A stretch of 64,000 bases of DNA from positions 1 to 64,000 of the forward strand of contig CBDDDW010000020.1 in assembly GCA_965226805.1 (NCBI GenBank), in the 5' to 3' direction. Source of the DNA: CBDDDW01 sp965226805 (GTDB lineage Bacteria; Chloroflexota; Dehalococcoidia; Lucifugimonadales; JAGWBF01). The notes beneath the pieces are model-generated. The model saw nothing but the letters and a program-made list of their open reading frames with translations. It made no database searches and was not told the DNA's origin. The position numbers were made by a program, and so were the translations under genes. Positions 17,922 to 26,728 of the stretch are shown one piece after another (positions within the stretch are counted from its first letter, which is position 1; the number at the start of each line of letters is the position of its first letter).

Positions 17922-18917
17922 CTATTCTATGGGTAACGCTTTACGCCTCGCAGCGGACTCATAGGCCCTGAGGACCACTCTCAGGTCTCGCAAGCCCTCC
18001 TCACCGGTCATCAATGGCGGCCGGTCTTGCGCTATGCTGTCTCTAAACTCCTTCACCATGCTCCCGATACCGTTCCGGTCCTCCGGAAACTTGAAATCGC
18101 TGGTGCCCGCCTTCGTTTCGACGGTCATAAAGGAGCGGTGGGGTTCGAAGTGTATGCGCCCCTTTGTTCCGGAAATGTTTACCCACAGGTTCCGGGACCT
18201 CTTGGACATCCCCCAAGCATGGTTGATCAACCCGACGCCCCCACCTTCCAGCTTCGCCATAAGTACGATTCCATCCTCGCCTTCTATCTGTTGAAGCACC
18301 TGCGGGAGATAGGAAGCATAGACCTCCTCAGGCATACCGGCGAAATCTATCAGCATATCGACCGAATGGATTCCCCCATCTATCAATACTCCTCCGCCCA
18401 TCATCTCGCGGTTGGTGCGCCAGCCACCAACCGCGTATATGCTCTCCTCTTGGATCTGAATAAACCTCACGATCCCTACATCACCGCGCCTTATCAGTTC
18501 TCTGGCCTTTTGGACCGCCGGTATGAACCGCTTGTTCTCCGCCACCATAAGCTTCACCCCTGCGTTCGCGGCGGCCCGGACCATCGCACGGCCCTCCTCC
18601 ATGGTCCGAGCGATGGGCTTCTCCACAAGCACATGCTTTGAGTGCCCCACCGCTAAAAGAGTGTGCTCCAGGTGCAGGTGGTGGGGCGTGCAGATGTACA
18701 TCGCCGCCACCCTTGGGTCTGCGGCAGCGGCTTCATAGCTGCCAAAGGAGTCTTTCCCGCCAAACCTGCGGCAGTATGCCTTGGCCTTCCTCGCATCCCT
18801 GCTGGCAAAGTACAGGTCAATACTTCCCTCTGTCCCGAATCCGGAAAATGATCTCACGTCCTTGGCGAATGTCTTGGCGAAATCGCCGCACCCAACCACA
18901 CATAGACCAAGCCCCAT
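17922..18917 (-). CDS. Gfo/Idh/MocA-family oxidoreductase
   Basis: ATG 18917 is preceded by AGGGAGGG and gives 331 residues starting MGLGLCVVGCGDF; an upstream ATG at 18983 lacks this support. The N-terminal Rossmann fold (VVGCGDFAKTF) binds NAD(P). The family signature VLVEKPIARTMEEG contains the EKP motif, and GGGVLIDGGIHSVDMLIDF contains the conserved GG-D-GxHxxD substrate-site residues. These enzymes oxidise sugars or other alcohols; the substrate cannot be read from sequence. It is monocistronic or precedes the Mug gene with 92 bp between. Confidence 0.9.
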   Translation of the reverse strand: MGLGLCVVGCGDFAKTFAKDVRSFSGFGTEGSIDLYFASRDARKAKAYCRRFGGKDSFGSYEAAAADPRVAAMYICTPHHLHLEHTLLAVGHSKHVLVEKPIARTMEEGRAMVRAAANAGVKLMVAENKRFIPAVQKARELIRRGDVGIVRFIQIQEESIYAVGGWRTNREMMGGGVLIDGGIHSVDMLIDFAGMPEEVYASYLPQVLQQIEGEDGIVLMAKLEGGGVGLINHAWGMSKRSRNLWVNISGTKGRIHFEPHRSFMTVETKAGTSDFKFPEDRNGIGSMVKEFRDSIAQDRPPLMTGEEGLRDLRVVLRAYESAARRKALPIE

Positions 18918-19008
18918 GGCAGCCCTCCCTACGGAATCCGACGCATAAGTTTTCAGGCCGTGGTGACCCCAACCCTGGGACAATCCTAACGGTCTGGATG
19001 GATCGACC

Positions 19009-19548
19009 CTAGGACGCTGCGGACTTGAGCTCCGCCCGAAGGGAGTTGAGCTTCCGGTACCAGCCCGCCAGGTCCTCCACGGAGAACCTGGCGTTGGCGG
19101 GACTCGGATTCGGCGCCACGAAGACCACCGATGTCCCGATGCTCCGATTCTGCAAGCCGAGAACAGGGCTCGCCCTTGTGCCTTCTCCGTATCTAAGGTA
19201 ATTGCCGTATGCCAAGATCCCCTGAAAGCACACGATCAGCGGCTGATATTGAACCAGCTTCTCCCTGAGCACGGGCGCCCACCGGCGGAAGTCCTCGGCC
19301 CTTAGCTTCGATGCCTGAGAAGTGGGGCGCTTCACCACGTCAGTAAACCCAATCCCCTGGTCGAGCAGAGTGTGGTCCAGCTCTGCCGTGATCTCCCCGT
19401 CGACGATGCCGGAACGACGCAAAGCGTCCCAAAACCGGTTCCTGGGATTTGCGAAATAATGGCCCACATCGACCGAGTAGGCGGAAGGATTGATCCCCAC
19501 GAATACGATGTCTAGGCCCCTATTAAGATAGTCCGGCAGCGTATCCAT
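19009..19548 (-). CDS. mug: Mismatch-specific uracil/thymine-DNA glycosylase (Mug/TDG family)
   Basis: The 179-residue protein has the family motif FVGINPSAYSVDVGHYFANP near the N-terminus (the NPS asparagine positions the catalytic water in Mug) and the second motif VFVAPNPSPANARFS near the C-terminus, which supplies the helix-penetrating loop. The NRFWDALRRSGI segment is also typical. It excises uracil or damaged pyrimidines from mismatches in base excision repair. The length is normal for bacterial Mug. Confidence 0.92.
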   Translation of the reverse strand: MDTLPDYLNRGLDIVFVGINPSAYSVDVGHYFANPRNRFWDALRRSGIVDGEITAELDHTLLDQGIGFTDVVKRPTSQASKLRAEDFRRWAPVLREKLVQYQPLIVCFQGILAYGNYLRYGEGTRASPVLGLQNRSIGTSVVFVAPNPSPANARFSVEDLAGWYRKLNSLRAELKSAAS

Positions 19549-19574
19549 GGCCCGTTCGCCCTAATGCGCCCCCA

Positions 19575-19865
19575 TCATTCTCCCACCTCGAATCGTTCAG
19601 ATTCGGGCGGCCTGCTCCAGAGCTCTTCCGCTCCTGTCATAGCAACGGTTCGCTCCGGGCTGGCCCGCCACGCGTCGTAGATCTCGTTGCTCTCCCAGGT
19701 TACGAGGGTAGTAATCTTGGAGGGGTCGCCGATAGAATACAAGGTCTGACGGCTGCCGAACCCTACAGCCTTGCTCTGAGCGAGGCCGTTTCGGTCCAGG
19801 AGCTTTCGCGCTTCCTCCAGCTTGCCCTCCTTGGCCCAGTGGTGCGTGAGAACTCCTATCATCAC
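19575..19865 (-). CDS. Antibiotic-biosynthesis-monooxygenase-like (ABM fold) small protein
   Basis: The product has 96 residues from GTG 19865, or ATG 19862; GGGAGGA lies immediately upstream. The sequence has the ferredoxin-like ABM pattern: a first strand (MIGVLTHHW), a helix (EGKLEEARKLLDRNG), a middle strand with LYSIGDPSKITTLVTWES, and a second helix (YDAWRASPERT). Such proteins are small oxygenases or ligand binders, often of unknown substrate. It lies between mug and a K+ channel gene on one strand, probably as an operon. Confidence 0.7.
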   Translation of the reverse strand: MMIGVLTHHWAKEGKLEEARKLLDRNGLAQSKAVGFGSRQTLYSIGDPSKITTLVTWESNEIYDAWRASPERTVAMTGAEELWSRPPESERFEVGE

Positions 19866-19880
19866 TCCTCCCGAGATTAA

Positions 19881-20945
19881 TTAGGCCAGATGCGATCGAA
19901 GGGACTCCCAGGTGTGACGTTCTGTACTTATGTAAACTAGCGAGTCGCCTCCCTGCATCATCAGATCGCCGAAGCTCAAATGCACGTTCCCATTTCGTAT
20001 TACGCCCATCAGATTTATATCGCCGTTAAGCAGCTCCCTGGCCACGTCGATATACGGCTTTGGGACTCCAGAGCTATCCTCTACCTTGGTGCTGGCCATA
20101 GTACCGTCGATTCGATTACTTGTAATCGCCTGGGTCAGCAGGTTCACTCCCGGGTCCTGGGCTTCCTGCACAAGCAGATTATTCGCCAGTTGCAGCGTGT
20201 ATATAAGGGAGACCCGCTTAGATCCGGCGAATAGCACATCATGTTTTTCGCTAAGACATTCAGCCACGATCGCCACTTCGGGATTTATATGCTCGATAAT
20301 CGAGACTACGGAAGCGACTACACTATCGGTGTTGGGGTCGTCGTACCCTGTGCTCAGAACGATGGCCTGCCTTGTTGTCGCCAGATTTGCCCTTCGGTAA
20401 GTGGTTTCCTCCAGGGGGGAACCCCTGACAAAGGACAAATTGGGCAGGCTAAAGGGAAGAGATTCAATCTTGTCCGTGACTATGACGATCTCGTCGCCTT
20501 TGTGCTGGGGGTCCTCCGTATATTCTTCGATTATCTGGCGGACCCTCGCCTCATTTGGGAAATTTATGATCAATAGGTGGCTCGTTGACCCGACGCTTCC
20601 CATTCCGGCTTTCTCCTTATATTGAAGTTCTAATATCCAATCGACCATCATACCTGCCGCGGCGGTAAAGGTGGTGAGCCCCAGAACGAAGATGAAGACG
20701 ATGGTCCCAACCCTTGCCCCCAGAGAAATGGCCGAAAAGTCACCGTAGCCAATGGTGGTAATCGACACCAAGCTATACCAGAGACTATCAAAAAAGCTTA
20801 CTTCACGATCCGCCAGGCGCTCGAAGAAGAAGAAGCTCAGCGTATTGCCAAGAACGGCCGCTGCACTTACAGCGATCAGTAGGGTTAGCCCTACTCGTCG
20901 GTCCCTTCTGATCCTACGAAGTAATCGCGAAATGGAGTAGATCAT
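19881..20945 (-). CDS. Two-TM potassium channel with RCK (TrkA-N) domain
   Basis: The 354-residue protein has a first transmembrane helix (LTLLIAVSAAAVLGNTLSFF), a pore helix and selectivity filter (SLVSITTIGYGDFS), and a second helix (VGTIVFIFVLGLTTFTAAAG). An RCK/TrkA-N nucleotide-binding domain follows (HLLIINFPNEARVRQIIEEY, IVIVTDKIES, RANLATTRQAIVLS), then a TrkA-C-like end. It is a ligand-gated K+ channel like MthK. The C-terminal stop lies 16 bp before the ABM-like gene. Confidence 0.93.
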   Translation of the reverse strand: MIYSISRLLRRIRRDRRVGLTLLIAVSAAAVLGNTLSFFFFERLADREVSFFDSLWYSLVSITTIGYGDFSAISLGARVGTIVFIFVLGLTTFTAAAGMMVDWILELQYKEKAGMGSVGSTSHLLIINFPNEARVRQIIEEYTEDPQHKGDEIVIVTDKIESLPFSLPNLSFVRGSPLEETTYRRANLATTRQAIVLSTGYDDPNTDSVVASVVSIIEHINPEVAIVAECLSEKHDVLFAGSKRVSLIYTLQLANNLLVQEAQDPGVNLLTQAITSNRIDGTMASTKVEDSSGVPKPYIDVARELLNGDINLMGVIRNGNVHLSFGDLMMQGGDSLVYISTERHTWESLRSHLA

Positions 20946-21234
20946 TGGGGGTTAACACCAGACCGATTAGCAGTTAACGTACCTTAAATGGCAGGAGTTT
21001 TCGTAGGTACGGTGAGACGATTGTAGTGGCACGCCCAGACGCCGTCAACCGCCTTGCGACGCTTCGGGGGTCTGGTACAATTGCTGTGGGCTGGGCCTGG
21101 CGACACCGGTAAAGCCGCGTCCCTGCCTGCCCCTCTTCGCGGCGAGATCCGAGACATCGAGGGGTTTCAACAGTAAGCTACGTCGGGAGGCCCTCGCTCT
21201 TGGGTTATGCCAGGGGGCACTGGCAGGAGTCGCT

Positions 21235-21963
21235 ATGCACGACGATGACGAGAAAAGAAATCTCCACTCTCAGAGCCTTTTCGACGGCGTCGCAGGCCGG
21301 TACGACCTGCCGGCCCAGTTTTTGTCCTTTTTCCAGTACGTCAGATGGAGGCGTTTTCTCACCTCCCGTCTGACGTTAGCCCCCGGAGATACCGTGATGG
21401 ACCTGTGCACCGGGACCGGTGGGGTAGCGATCCAAGTGGCCCGCACTTACGGCAACCGGGTGGTGGGCGTTGATCTGAGCTCGAAGATGGTCCGGCAGGC
21501 ATGGCGGGCCGTATCAAGGTCAGGCCTCGATGATGACATAGACCTGGTGTTGGGCAGGGCAGAGAGTCTCTCATTCTCGGATGCCAGCTTCGACGCCGCA
21601 TGCTTCACCTTTCTGCTTCGCTACGTCGAAAACCCGGAAGCCGTCCTGCGTGAAAAGGTCAGAGTTCTCAAGCCCGGTGGACGCCTGGCCTCCCTAGAGT
21701 TTGGAGTGCCGGAGAACTGGATGGCGAGGCGTCTCTGGTATGCATATACCAGGGGAGTCCTACCGCTGGCCACCTCCCCCATCTCCCGAGGCTGGAGGCG
21801 GGTGGGGTCATTCCTGGGACCGAGCATATCGCGCTTTTACCGGGACCACTCCATCACCGATATCAAACAGATGTGGTTCAACTCAGGAATCCGGGACGCC
21901 CAGGTAAGGCATTTATCATTTGGAGGCGCCGTGGTGATCTGGGGGACCAAATCAGTCGAGTGA
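21235..21963 (+). CDS. UbiE/MenG-like class I SAM methyltransferase
   Basis: The 242-residue protein starts at ATG 21235 after GCAGGAGTCGCT. The UbiE pattern is clear: FDGVAGRYDLPAQFLSFFQY, then motif I VMDLCTGTGGVAIQVA, the acidic loop VVGVDLSSKMVRQA, and motif III VLKPGGRLASLEFG. UbiE/MenG enzymes methylate the ring of ubiquinone or menaquinone precursors. The gene next to it encodes a UbiA-like membrane protein, which fits a quinone or other prenylated-product role. The substrate is not proven. Confidence 0.85.
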   Translation: MHDDDEKRNLHSQSLFDGVAGRYDLPAQFLSFFQYVRWRRFLTSRLTLAPGDTVMDLCTGTGGVAIQVARTYGNRVVGVDLSSKMVRQAWRAVSRSGLDDDIDLVLGRAESLSFSDASFDAACFTFLLRYVENPEAVLREKVRVLKPGGRLASLEFGVPENWMARRLWYAYTRGVLPLATSPISRGWRRVGSFLGPSISRFYRDHSITDIKQMWFNSGIRDAQVRHLSFGGAVVIWGTKSVE

Positions 21964-21995
21964 AGAGTAGGTAAGAACTAGGGAGGCAGCTCGAT

Positions 21996-22727
21996 ATGAA
22001 AGCCGGAATGACTCCGGCGTTTTACGCTCTCAGGGGCACCAGCCGCTGGAAAGAGTACCTGAACCTGCTCCACATCCCCTACACACTGTGGCACCTGAGC
22101 TACGTTGTGCTGGGAGCGGCCATCGCTCCCTCTATGCACCTCGACAGACTCGTGGGCACCCTGCTGGCTTTCTTCCTGGCCGTCGGAATCGCGGCACACG
22201 CCCTGGACGAACTCAACGGCCGACCCCTGGGGACAAAGATACCCTCCGGCATCCTGGTGGGGCTCGCAACTGCCTGCTTGATTGGAGCATTGATTCTGGG
22301 GGCGACGGCAGCCCTGACGATTACTCTCTGGATCATCCCATTCGTGGTCTTCGGAGGGTTTATTGCCGTCGCATATAACCTGGGCCTGTGGAATGACAGT
22401 TTCCACTCAGATTTCTGGTTTGCCTTCGCCTGGGGGGCTTTTCCGGCGCTGACCTCGTACTGGATCAACGCGATTAGCTTGGACGCCGCGGCAATTTTCA
22501 TGGCCGGAGGCTGCTTTACTCTAAGCCTTACCCAACGAGCTCTGAGCACTCCGGTGCGCTCTATCCGCAGGAAGACGGTCGATGTACAGGGCTCAATGCA
22601 TCTAGAGGACGGCAGTGTCATCCAGCTCGATATACCGATTATGATCGCGGCACCCGAACGGGCATTGAGGCTCTTGAGCCTGGCGGTAGTGGCCATTGCT
22701 GTGAGTCTGCTCGCCTACCGCTTATAG
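21996..22727 (+). CDS. UbiA-like polytopic membrane protein
   Basis: The 243-residue protein has AGGGAGG before ATG 21996 and about seven hydrophobic spans. HALDELNGRPLGTKIP after the second span occupies the place of the UbiA DxxxD/NDxxDxxxD prenyl-diphosphate site, and GLWNDSFHSDFWF after the middle spans could be the second acidic site. It is probably a divergent UbiA-family prenyltransferase, encoded 32 bp after the UbiE-like gene. A non-enzymatic membrane protein is the alternative. Confidence 0.6.
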   Translation: MKAGMTPAFYALRGTSRWKEYLNLLHIPYTLWHLSYVVLGAAIAPSMHLDRLVGTLLAFFLAVGIAAHALDELNGRPLGTKIPSGILVGLATACLIGALILGATAALTITLWIIPFVVFGGFIAVAYNLGLWNDSFHSDFWFAFAWGAFPALTSYWINAISLDAAAIFMAGGCFTLSLTQRALSTPVRSIRRKTVDVQGSMHLEDGSVIQLDIPIMIAAPERALRLLSLAVVAIAVSLLAYRL

Positions 22728-22857
22728 ACTCCTTAGCATGTCTAGCGCTGCGGGATGCGCTCTCAGGGCCACCGCTCGCCCACTACCGCTGAACGGAGCA
22801 TCACAGGTCGCGGCGGTCGTACGGCTAGATATGGGTGGCAGCTCTCGATCCGCCCGG

Positions 22858-23154
22858 TCAGCCGAGGTAGATGTAGACACCCGCGTGAGGGTATTCGACC
22901 TCGATGACACCGCGAAGGTGGTTCTCGACGGTATCCCGATAAGTCTCCAGGGCCTGGTCTGATGACTGGTCTCGATGGGGGCACTCCGTTCCGCGTTGTA
23001 GCTGTGGGCAGATGTGCCCTCCCGTGGGTACGTCCCAGAAGCCGACGCACGTCATAGGATAGTATAGTATTTCGGACGCGTTGCGCAGGTCCGCCACGAT
23101 CTCCGTGGCTCGAAAGTCGCCCCTCCTAGTTATGTTAACCGTCACGCTAGTCAT
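22858..23154 (-). CDS. Small hypothetical protein next to IS256 insertion
   Basis: The 98-residue frame starts at ATG 23154 (MTSVTVNITRRGDFRATEIV) and has two cysteine-containing segments (MTCVGFWDVPTGGHIC, TECPH) and a beta-rich C-terminus (VIEVEYPHAGVYIYLG). I do not recognise it. IS256 is inserted 8 bp upstream of the ATG. Before that insertion the gene followed the 54-residue zinc-ribbon gene ending at 24548 by only about 16 bp, so it was the distal gene of an operon now cut off from its promoter. Confidence 0.5.
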   Translation of the reverse strand: MTSVTVNITRRGDFRATEIVADLRNASEILYYPMTCVGFWDVPTGGHICPQLQRGTECPHRDQSSDQALETYRDTVENHLRGVIEVEYPHAGVYIYLG

Positions 23155-23170
23155 CGGAGATTAATATTGA

Positions 23171-24538
23171 AGTAGAGTCCCAGGAAGTGGTGTAACAAGA
23201 GTAGAGGGTCTGGATGAAGAGAGACCACCACGTCATCCTTAGCGGGCAAAGACGAGCCTGAGAAAGGAGGACAACGGTGGTCAAGGAAAGTATGGACCTG
23301 CTTGAGCTAATGCGCAAGAGGGGAGTCGACGGTGACGTGGACTTTCTACGAGAGGCACTGAGAGTGCTGGTCGAGGAGATCATGGAGGCTGATGTGTCAT
23401 CGAGGACCGGTGCTGGGTATGGAGAACGCAACCCTGAGCGGGTGACCCAGCGCAACGGGTACCGGTCTCGAGCATGGGACACTCGCGTAGGGACCATGGA
23501 GTTGCAGATACCCAAGCTGAGGGAGGGGAGCTACTTTCCGAGCCTGCTGGAGCCACGGCGTCGCAGCGAGCGAGCTCTGCTGGCGGTGATCCAGCAGGCG
23601 TATGTGGAGGGTGTATCGACGAGGCGAGTGGATGATCTGGTCAAGGCTCTTGGGTGCGAGGGTATCTCAAAGAGCCAAGTGTCGCGTATCTGCCAGGAGC
23701 TGGACGGGGTGGTGGAGAGCTTCCTGGGTCGGCCGCTGGACGGCGGATCATATCCCTACCTGTGGCTGGACGCACTAACCCAGAAGGTCAGAGAGGCCGG
23801 TAGGATAGTCAACGTCAGCGTGGTGGTGGCGACGGCGGTCAATAGCGAGGGCAAGCGTGAGATCGTTGGGATGGACGTGGGTACCAGTGAAGACGGCGCC
23901 TTCTGGTTAGCCTTCCTGCGCTCACTGGTCGCCAGGGGCCTCGGCGGGGTGGAACTGGTGGTATCGGACGCTCATCAGGGACTCAGGGATGCCATCGCAA
24001 CTGTCTTCGGTGGGGCCAGTTGGCAGCGGTGCCGCACCCACTTCATGACCAACCTGCTCACTCGGGTCCCCAGGAGCGCTCAGCCCTGGGTGGCCACCAT
24101 GGTACGCACCATCTACCAGCAGCCGTCCCCTCAGGAAGTGCATGCCCAACTCGAGCGGGTGATTGCTCAGCTCCAGGACCCGTTCCCACAGGTCGCCTCT
24201 CGACTGGACGAGGCTGGACCCGACGTCCTGGCCTTCTCCAGCTTCCCACTCGCCCACTGGAAGAAGATCTGGTCCAACAACCCCCTGGAGCGTCTCAACA
24301 AGGAGATACGGCGCCGCACCGATGTGGTGGGCATCTTCCCTAACCGCCCAGCTGTCCGTCGCATGGTCGGCGCCGTCCTAGCTGAGCAGCACGACGAGTG
24401 GGCCGTCGGCCGTCGATACATGACACAGGAGGTAACCACCTCCAACGAAGCTCTACCCAGAGCCGAACTCGCAGAGGCAGCGGCCTAGACAATATCAACA
24501 GGATGACGTACTCTTACACCACTCTATGGGACGTGACC
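23171..24538 (+). mobile_element. Intact IS256-family insertion sequence with 9-bp target duplication
   Basis: The element is 1368 bp. Both termini share the inverted-repeat core GTCCCA followed by AGTGGTGTAA (left 23177 onwards; right 24532 backwards). TAATATTGA occurs directly outside each end (23162-23170 and 24539-24547), a 9-bp target-site duplication normal for IS256. It carries one uninterrupted transposase. This suggests a recent insertion. Confidence 0.92.
23277..24488 (+). CDS. IS256-family (mutator) transposase
   Basis: The 403-residue transposase starts at a GTG after AAAGGAGGACAACG. It shows the mutator-family features: N-terminal RNGYRSRAWDTRVGTMELQIPK, first catalytic Asp in YLWLDALTQKVREAG, second Asp in LVVSDAHQGLRDAI, the CxxC-like WQRCRTHFMTN, and the catalytic Glu block NNPLERLNKEIRRRTDVVGI followed by FPNRPAVRRMVGAVL. 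It is full length and probably active. The remnant at 16112-16355 is a diverged relative. Confidence 0.96.
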   Translation: MVKESMDLLELMRKRGVDGDVDFLREALRVLVEEIMEADVSSRTGAGYGERNPERVTQRNGYRSRAWDTRVGTMELQIPKLREGSYFPSLLEPRRRSERALLAVIQQAYVEGVSTRRVDDLVKALGCEGISKSQVSRICQELDGVVESFLGRPLDGGSYPYLWLDALTQKVREAGRIVNVSVVVATAVNSEGKREIVGMDVGTSEDGAFWLAFLRSLVARGLGGVELVVSDAHQGLRDAIATVFGGASWQRCRTHFMTNLLTRVPRSAQPWVATMVRTIYQQPSPQEVHAQLERVIAQLQDPFPQVASRLDEAGPDVLAFSSFPLAHWKKIWSNNPLERLNKEIRRRTDVVGIFPNRPAVRRMVGAVLAEQHDEWAVGRRYMTQEVTTSNEALPRAELAEAAA

Positions 24539-24547
24539 TAATATTGA

Positions 24548-24712
24548 TCAGCCGCCACTGTAGAGTCTGTTGGCCTTTCCGTCTTCACAGTTGGCATTGG
24601 TACAGAACCAGAAGACCCCGGGCATGGGTGGAACTCGCACCCCATCAATCTCTCGCCTCATAGGGCGCCCGCAGCTGGGACAATTGGTCACGTTAGAAGC
24701 GTCGGCAGTCAT
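24548..24712 (-). CDS. 54-residue zinc-ribbon protein
   Basis: The gene runs from ATG 24712 to TGA 24548, with AAAGGGA upstream. Two cysteine pairs, NCPSCGRPM and FCTNANC, are separated by about 22 residues and form a likely structural zinc ribbon. The middle part is VRVPPMPGVFWF. The IS256 target duplication begins at the base next to the stop codon. Its function is unknown; small zinc ribbons of this kind often bind nucleic acid or partner proteins. Confidence 0.65.
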   Translation of the reverse strand: MTADASNVTNCPSCGRPMRREIDGVRVPPMPGVFWFCTNANCEDGKANRLYSGG

Positions 24713-24779
24713 CGTTGATCCCTTTCGGTGCCCTCGTCAATTACTCCTTTAACCCCAGCACAGACAGATGGCCGAAGGA

Positions 24780-24956
24780 CTAGGCATCCAACTTATCCAG
24801 GAGCCTCTCCGCCCGCTGCCTCAACTCATCGTCGAGGTCTTTGGCGCAATGGGGACAATCCAGGTCTCCGTATCGGATCCTCGTGCCACATTGGGTGCAG
24901 AGGAGAACCTCCGCCAGGATATTGAGCACTCCACTGATTCGCTCGTCCAGGCTCAT
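24780..24956 (-). CDS. 58-residue zinc-ribbon protein
   Basis: ATG 24956 to TAG 24780. A helical N-terminus (LDERISGVLNILAEVLL) leads into a compact ribbon, CTQCGTRIRYGDLDCPHC, and a charged helix (DDELRQRAERLLDKLDA). It is transcribed with the neighbouring zinc-ribbon gene, 67 bp apart. I do not know the family; rubredoxin-like zinc ribbons in small regulators are the closest comparison. Confidence 0.65.
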   Translation of the reverse strand: MSLDERISGVLNILAEVLLCTQCGTRIRYGDLDCPHCAKDLDDELRQRAERLLDKLDA

Positions 24957-25163
24957 TTATCCATCCGCTTCTAGGCTCTCCTCAAACATCAATCACAGAC
25001 CGGCTACGTGCGACCCACCTGGGCAGTACCTCAAATCGGATTCACGCGCAGACATACTTACACTTGCACATGAAGGTCGCGATTAGGTAATCAGCCGTGA
25101 TGACCTCGCTAGCCGGGTGGTATCGAGCGAAGAACGTAGGCAGCCTGAGTCGAGGGCTCTCGG

Positions 25164-25310
25164 CTAACCTTTACCCAACGTAGAAATCTTAGTATTACAG
25201 ACCTGGCAGACACCCTGGACCCGCACCCGGCCGTTCTTCATCCTCACCTGGACCGCATCCTTTATAGCCCGTTTGTCCCTACACTTGAAGCAATAACCTT
25301 CCATCTTCAT
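25164..25310 (-). CDS. 48-residue DUF5679-like zinc protein
   Basis: The gene runs from ATG 25310 (or 25304) to TAG 25164. The sequence MEGYCFKCRDKR near the start, AVQVRMKNGRVRVQGVCQVC in the middle and the short basic tail match the DUF5679 pattern as I know it, with CxxC pairs binding one zinc. No function is established for the family. It is the first of three tiny zinc-binding genes on this strand. Confidence 0.75.
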   Translation of the reverse strand: MKMEGYCFKCRDKRAIKDAVQVRMKNGRVRVQGVCQVCNTKISTLGKG

Positions 25311-25438
25311 CCCTTCAATCGTCTTGCCCATTAAGATAGGGTCACAGGGGTTTCATGTCAAGATGGGGAGTCAGACCTGACACAAGCCAATTTGACGGTT
25401 CAAAACACGCTGACGCTGATGCGACCGACGATAGTCGA

Positions 25439-26408
25439 TCAGTCCGACCCTTCGGATTCCGAATCATGGAGACGGTGATGGGCGATAATTTCGTGGGCTG
25501 GAGCCTGCCCGCCCTTGAAAGGCTCCACATGTATCGTACACTCCTGCAATTTAGATATGGAGTGCATCAGGCCATGCTGCACCTGCTCGGAGATGGCATG
25601 GCCCTCCGCGATCGTCAAGCTGCTTTCTACACCGATGCTGAGCTCGGCGAGAAGCCTGTGGCCGGACCATCTAGCGCGTGTGTCATAGGCCGCGAGGACT
25701 CCGGGCACGTTTGAGACTATGCCCTCGATCTGGGGGATGATGTGGGGTTCGATCCGGTCCATCACCCGTGACATCACCATGGGGCCGGCCTCTCTTACCA
25801 AAAGGTAGACGATCAGGCCGGTAATCGCCAGGCCGACCAGTGGGTCCGCTATGGGGAACCCCAGAATGACCGCCAGAAGTCCCACCACTACCGCCAGGGA
25901 GCCGAGGCCATCTACCCGCGCGTGATGCCCGTCGGCGACCAGGGCCGCGCTGCCTATCTCTTTCCCTACCTTGACCCGGTACTGAGCTATGCCTTCATTG
26001 ACAAGGAAACCCACCACTCCCGCGCCCATGGCCCACGGCAGGTTGGTCGGTTCTTCGGGGTCCAGCAGTTTGACAAAGGACTCGTAACCTACGAGAGCGC
26101 CGGTGGCGGCGATGAAAAGCAGGATCAAGATTCCTGCCACATCCTCCGCCCTCTGGTACCCATAGGGGAATTGTTTGGTGGGCTTCTTACGGCCCAGGGC
26201 GAAGGCTACCCAGAGGGGCAGGGTAGTGAAGGCATTGCCCAGGCCATGGATGGTGTCGGCGAACAGCGCCGTGCTCCCACTGATTACGGTGATGACCCCC
26301 TGCATTGCCGCGGTGGCCACCAGGGTGAAGAAAGTCACCTTTTATAACCCAGAGGCCGCGATCGGTGTCTAGCAGCTCCAGGTTGGCCTCATGATCGCCA
26401 TGCTCCAT
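25439..26408 (-). pseudogene. Cation diffusion facilitator efflux protein, frameshifted
   Basis: The N-terminus starts at ATG 26408 after GGAGG (EHGDHEANLELLDTDRGLWVIK). A single extra A in the run near 26340 throws the frame; the rest is readable from 26338 to 25439 in another frame. That part has six CDF spans, with metal-site residues in ALFADTIHGLGNA and VADGHHARVDGLGSLAVVVG, and a C-terminal cytoplasmic domain (LLAELSIGVESSLTIAEGHA). It would export Zn2+ or Fe2+ in exchange for protons. The shift could be a sequencing error in a short homopolymer. Confidence 0.8.
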
Positions 26409-26426
26409 GCAGGCCTCCGGCTCCAC

Positions 26427-26728
26427 ATACGACGGCTACAGCTCCGGTTCAACGAAGGGAATATCACCGATGATCAAAGACTACGACGCGGGCAAAGGAC
26501 GGGATGCCCCCGTCGCTCATGGAGGACTCAGAAGCCTGGCTGCTGCCCCGCCGCTTCAAAAAAGGTAACTGCCAAGGCTGGTACAGAACATCACCTAGCG
26601 TGGCAGCGATCTCTTCCGCACGAGGAAAACCAGTATGGAACTTCCGCACGAGGAAAACCAGTATGGAACTGAGTCCAGGGACGCCACAGCGTCCCGGTGA
26701 CGGCGGTCCTGCGCCGCGCAAGGAATAG
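26427..26728. other. Intergenic stretch with a 28-bp tandem repeat
   Basis: No convincing gene is visible. A perfect 28-bp unit, CTTCCGCACGAGGAAAACCA onwards, occurs twice in tandem at 26613-26640 and 26641-26668. The rest looks like decayed sequence. Confidence 0.6.

Noticed and set aside
26613..26668. Two 28-bp direct repeats as a possible CRISPR
   Set aside because: They are immediately adjacent with no spacer and only two copies; a simple tandem duplication.
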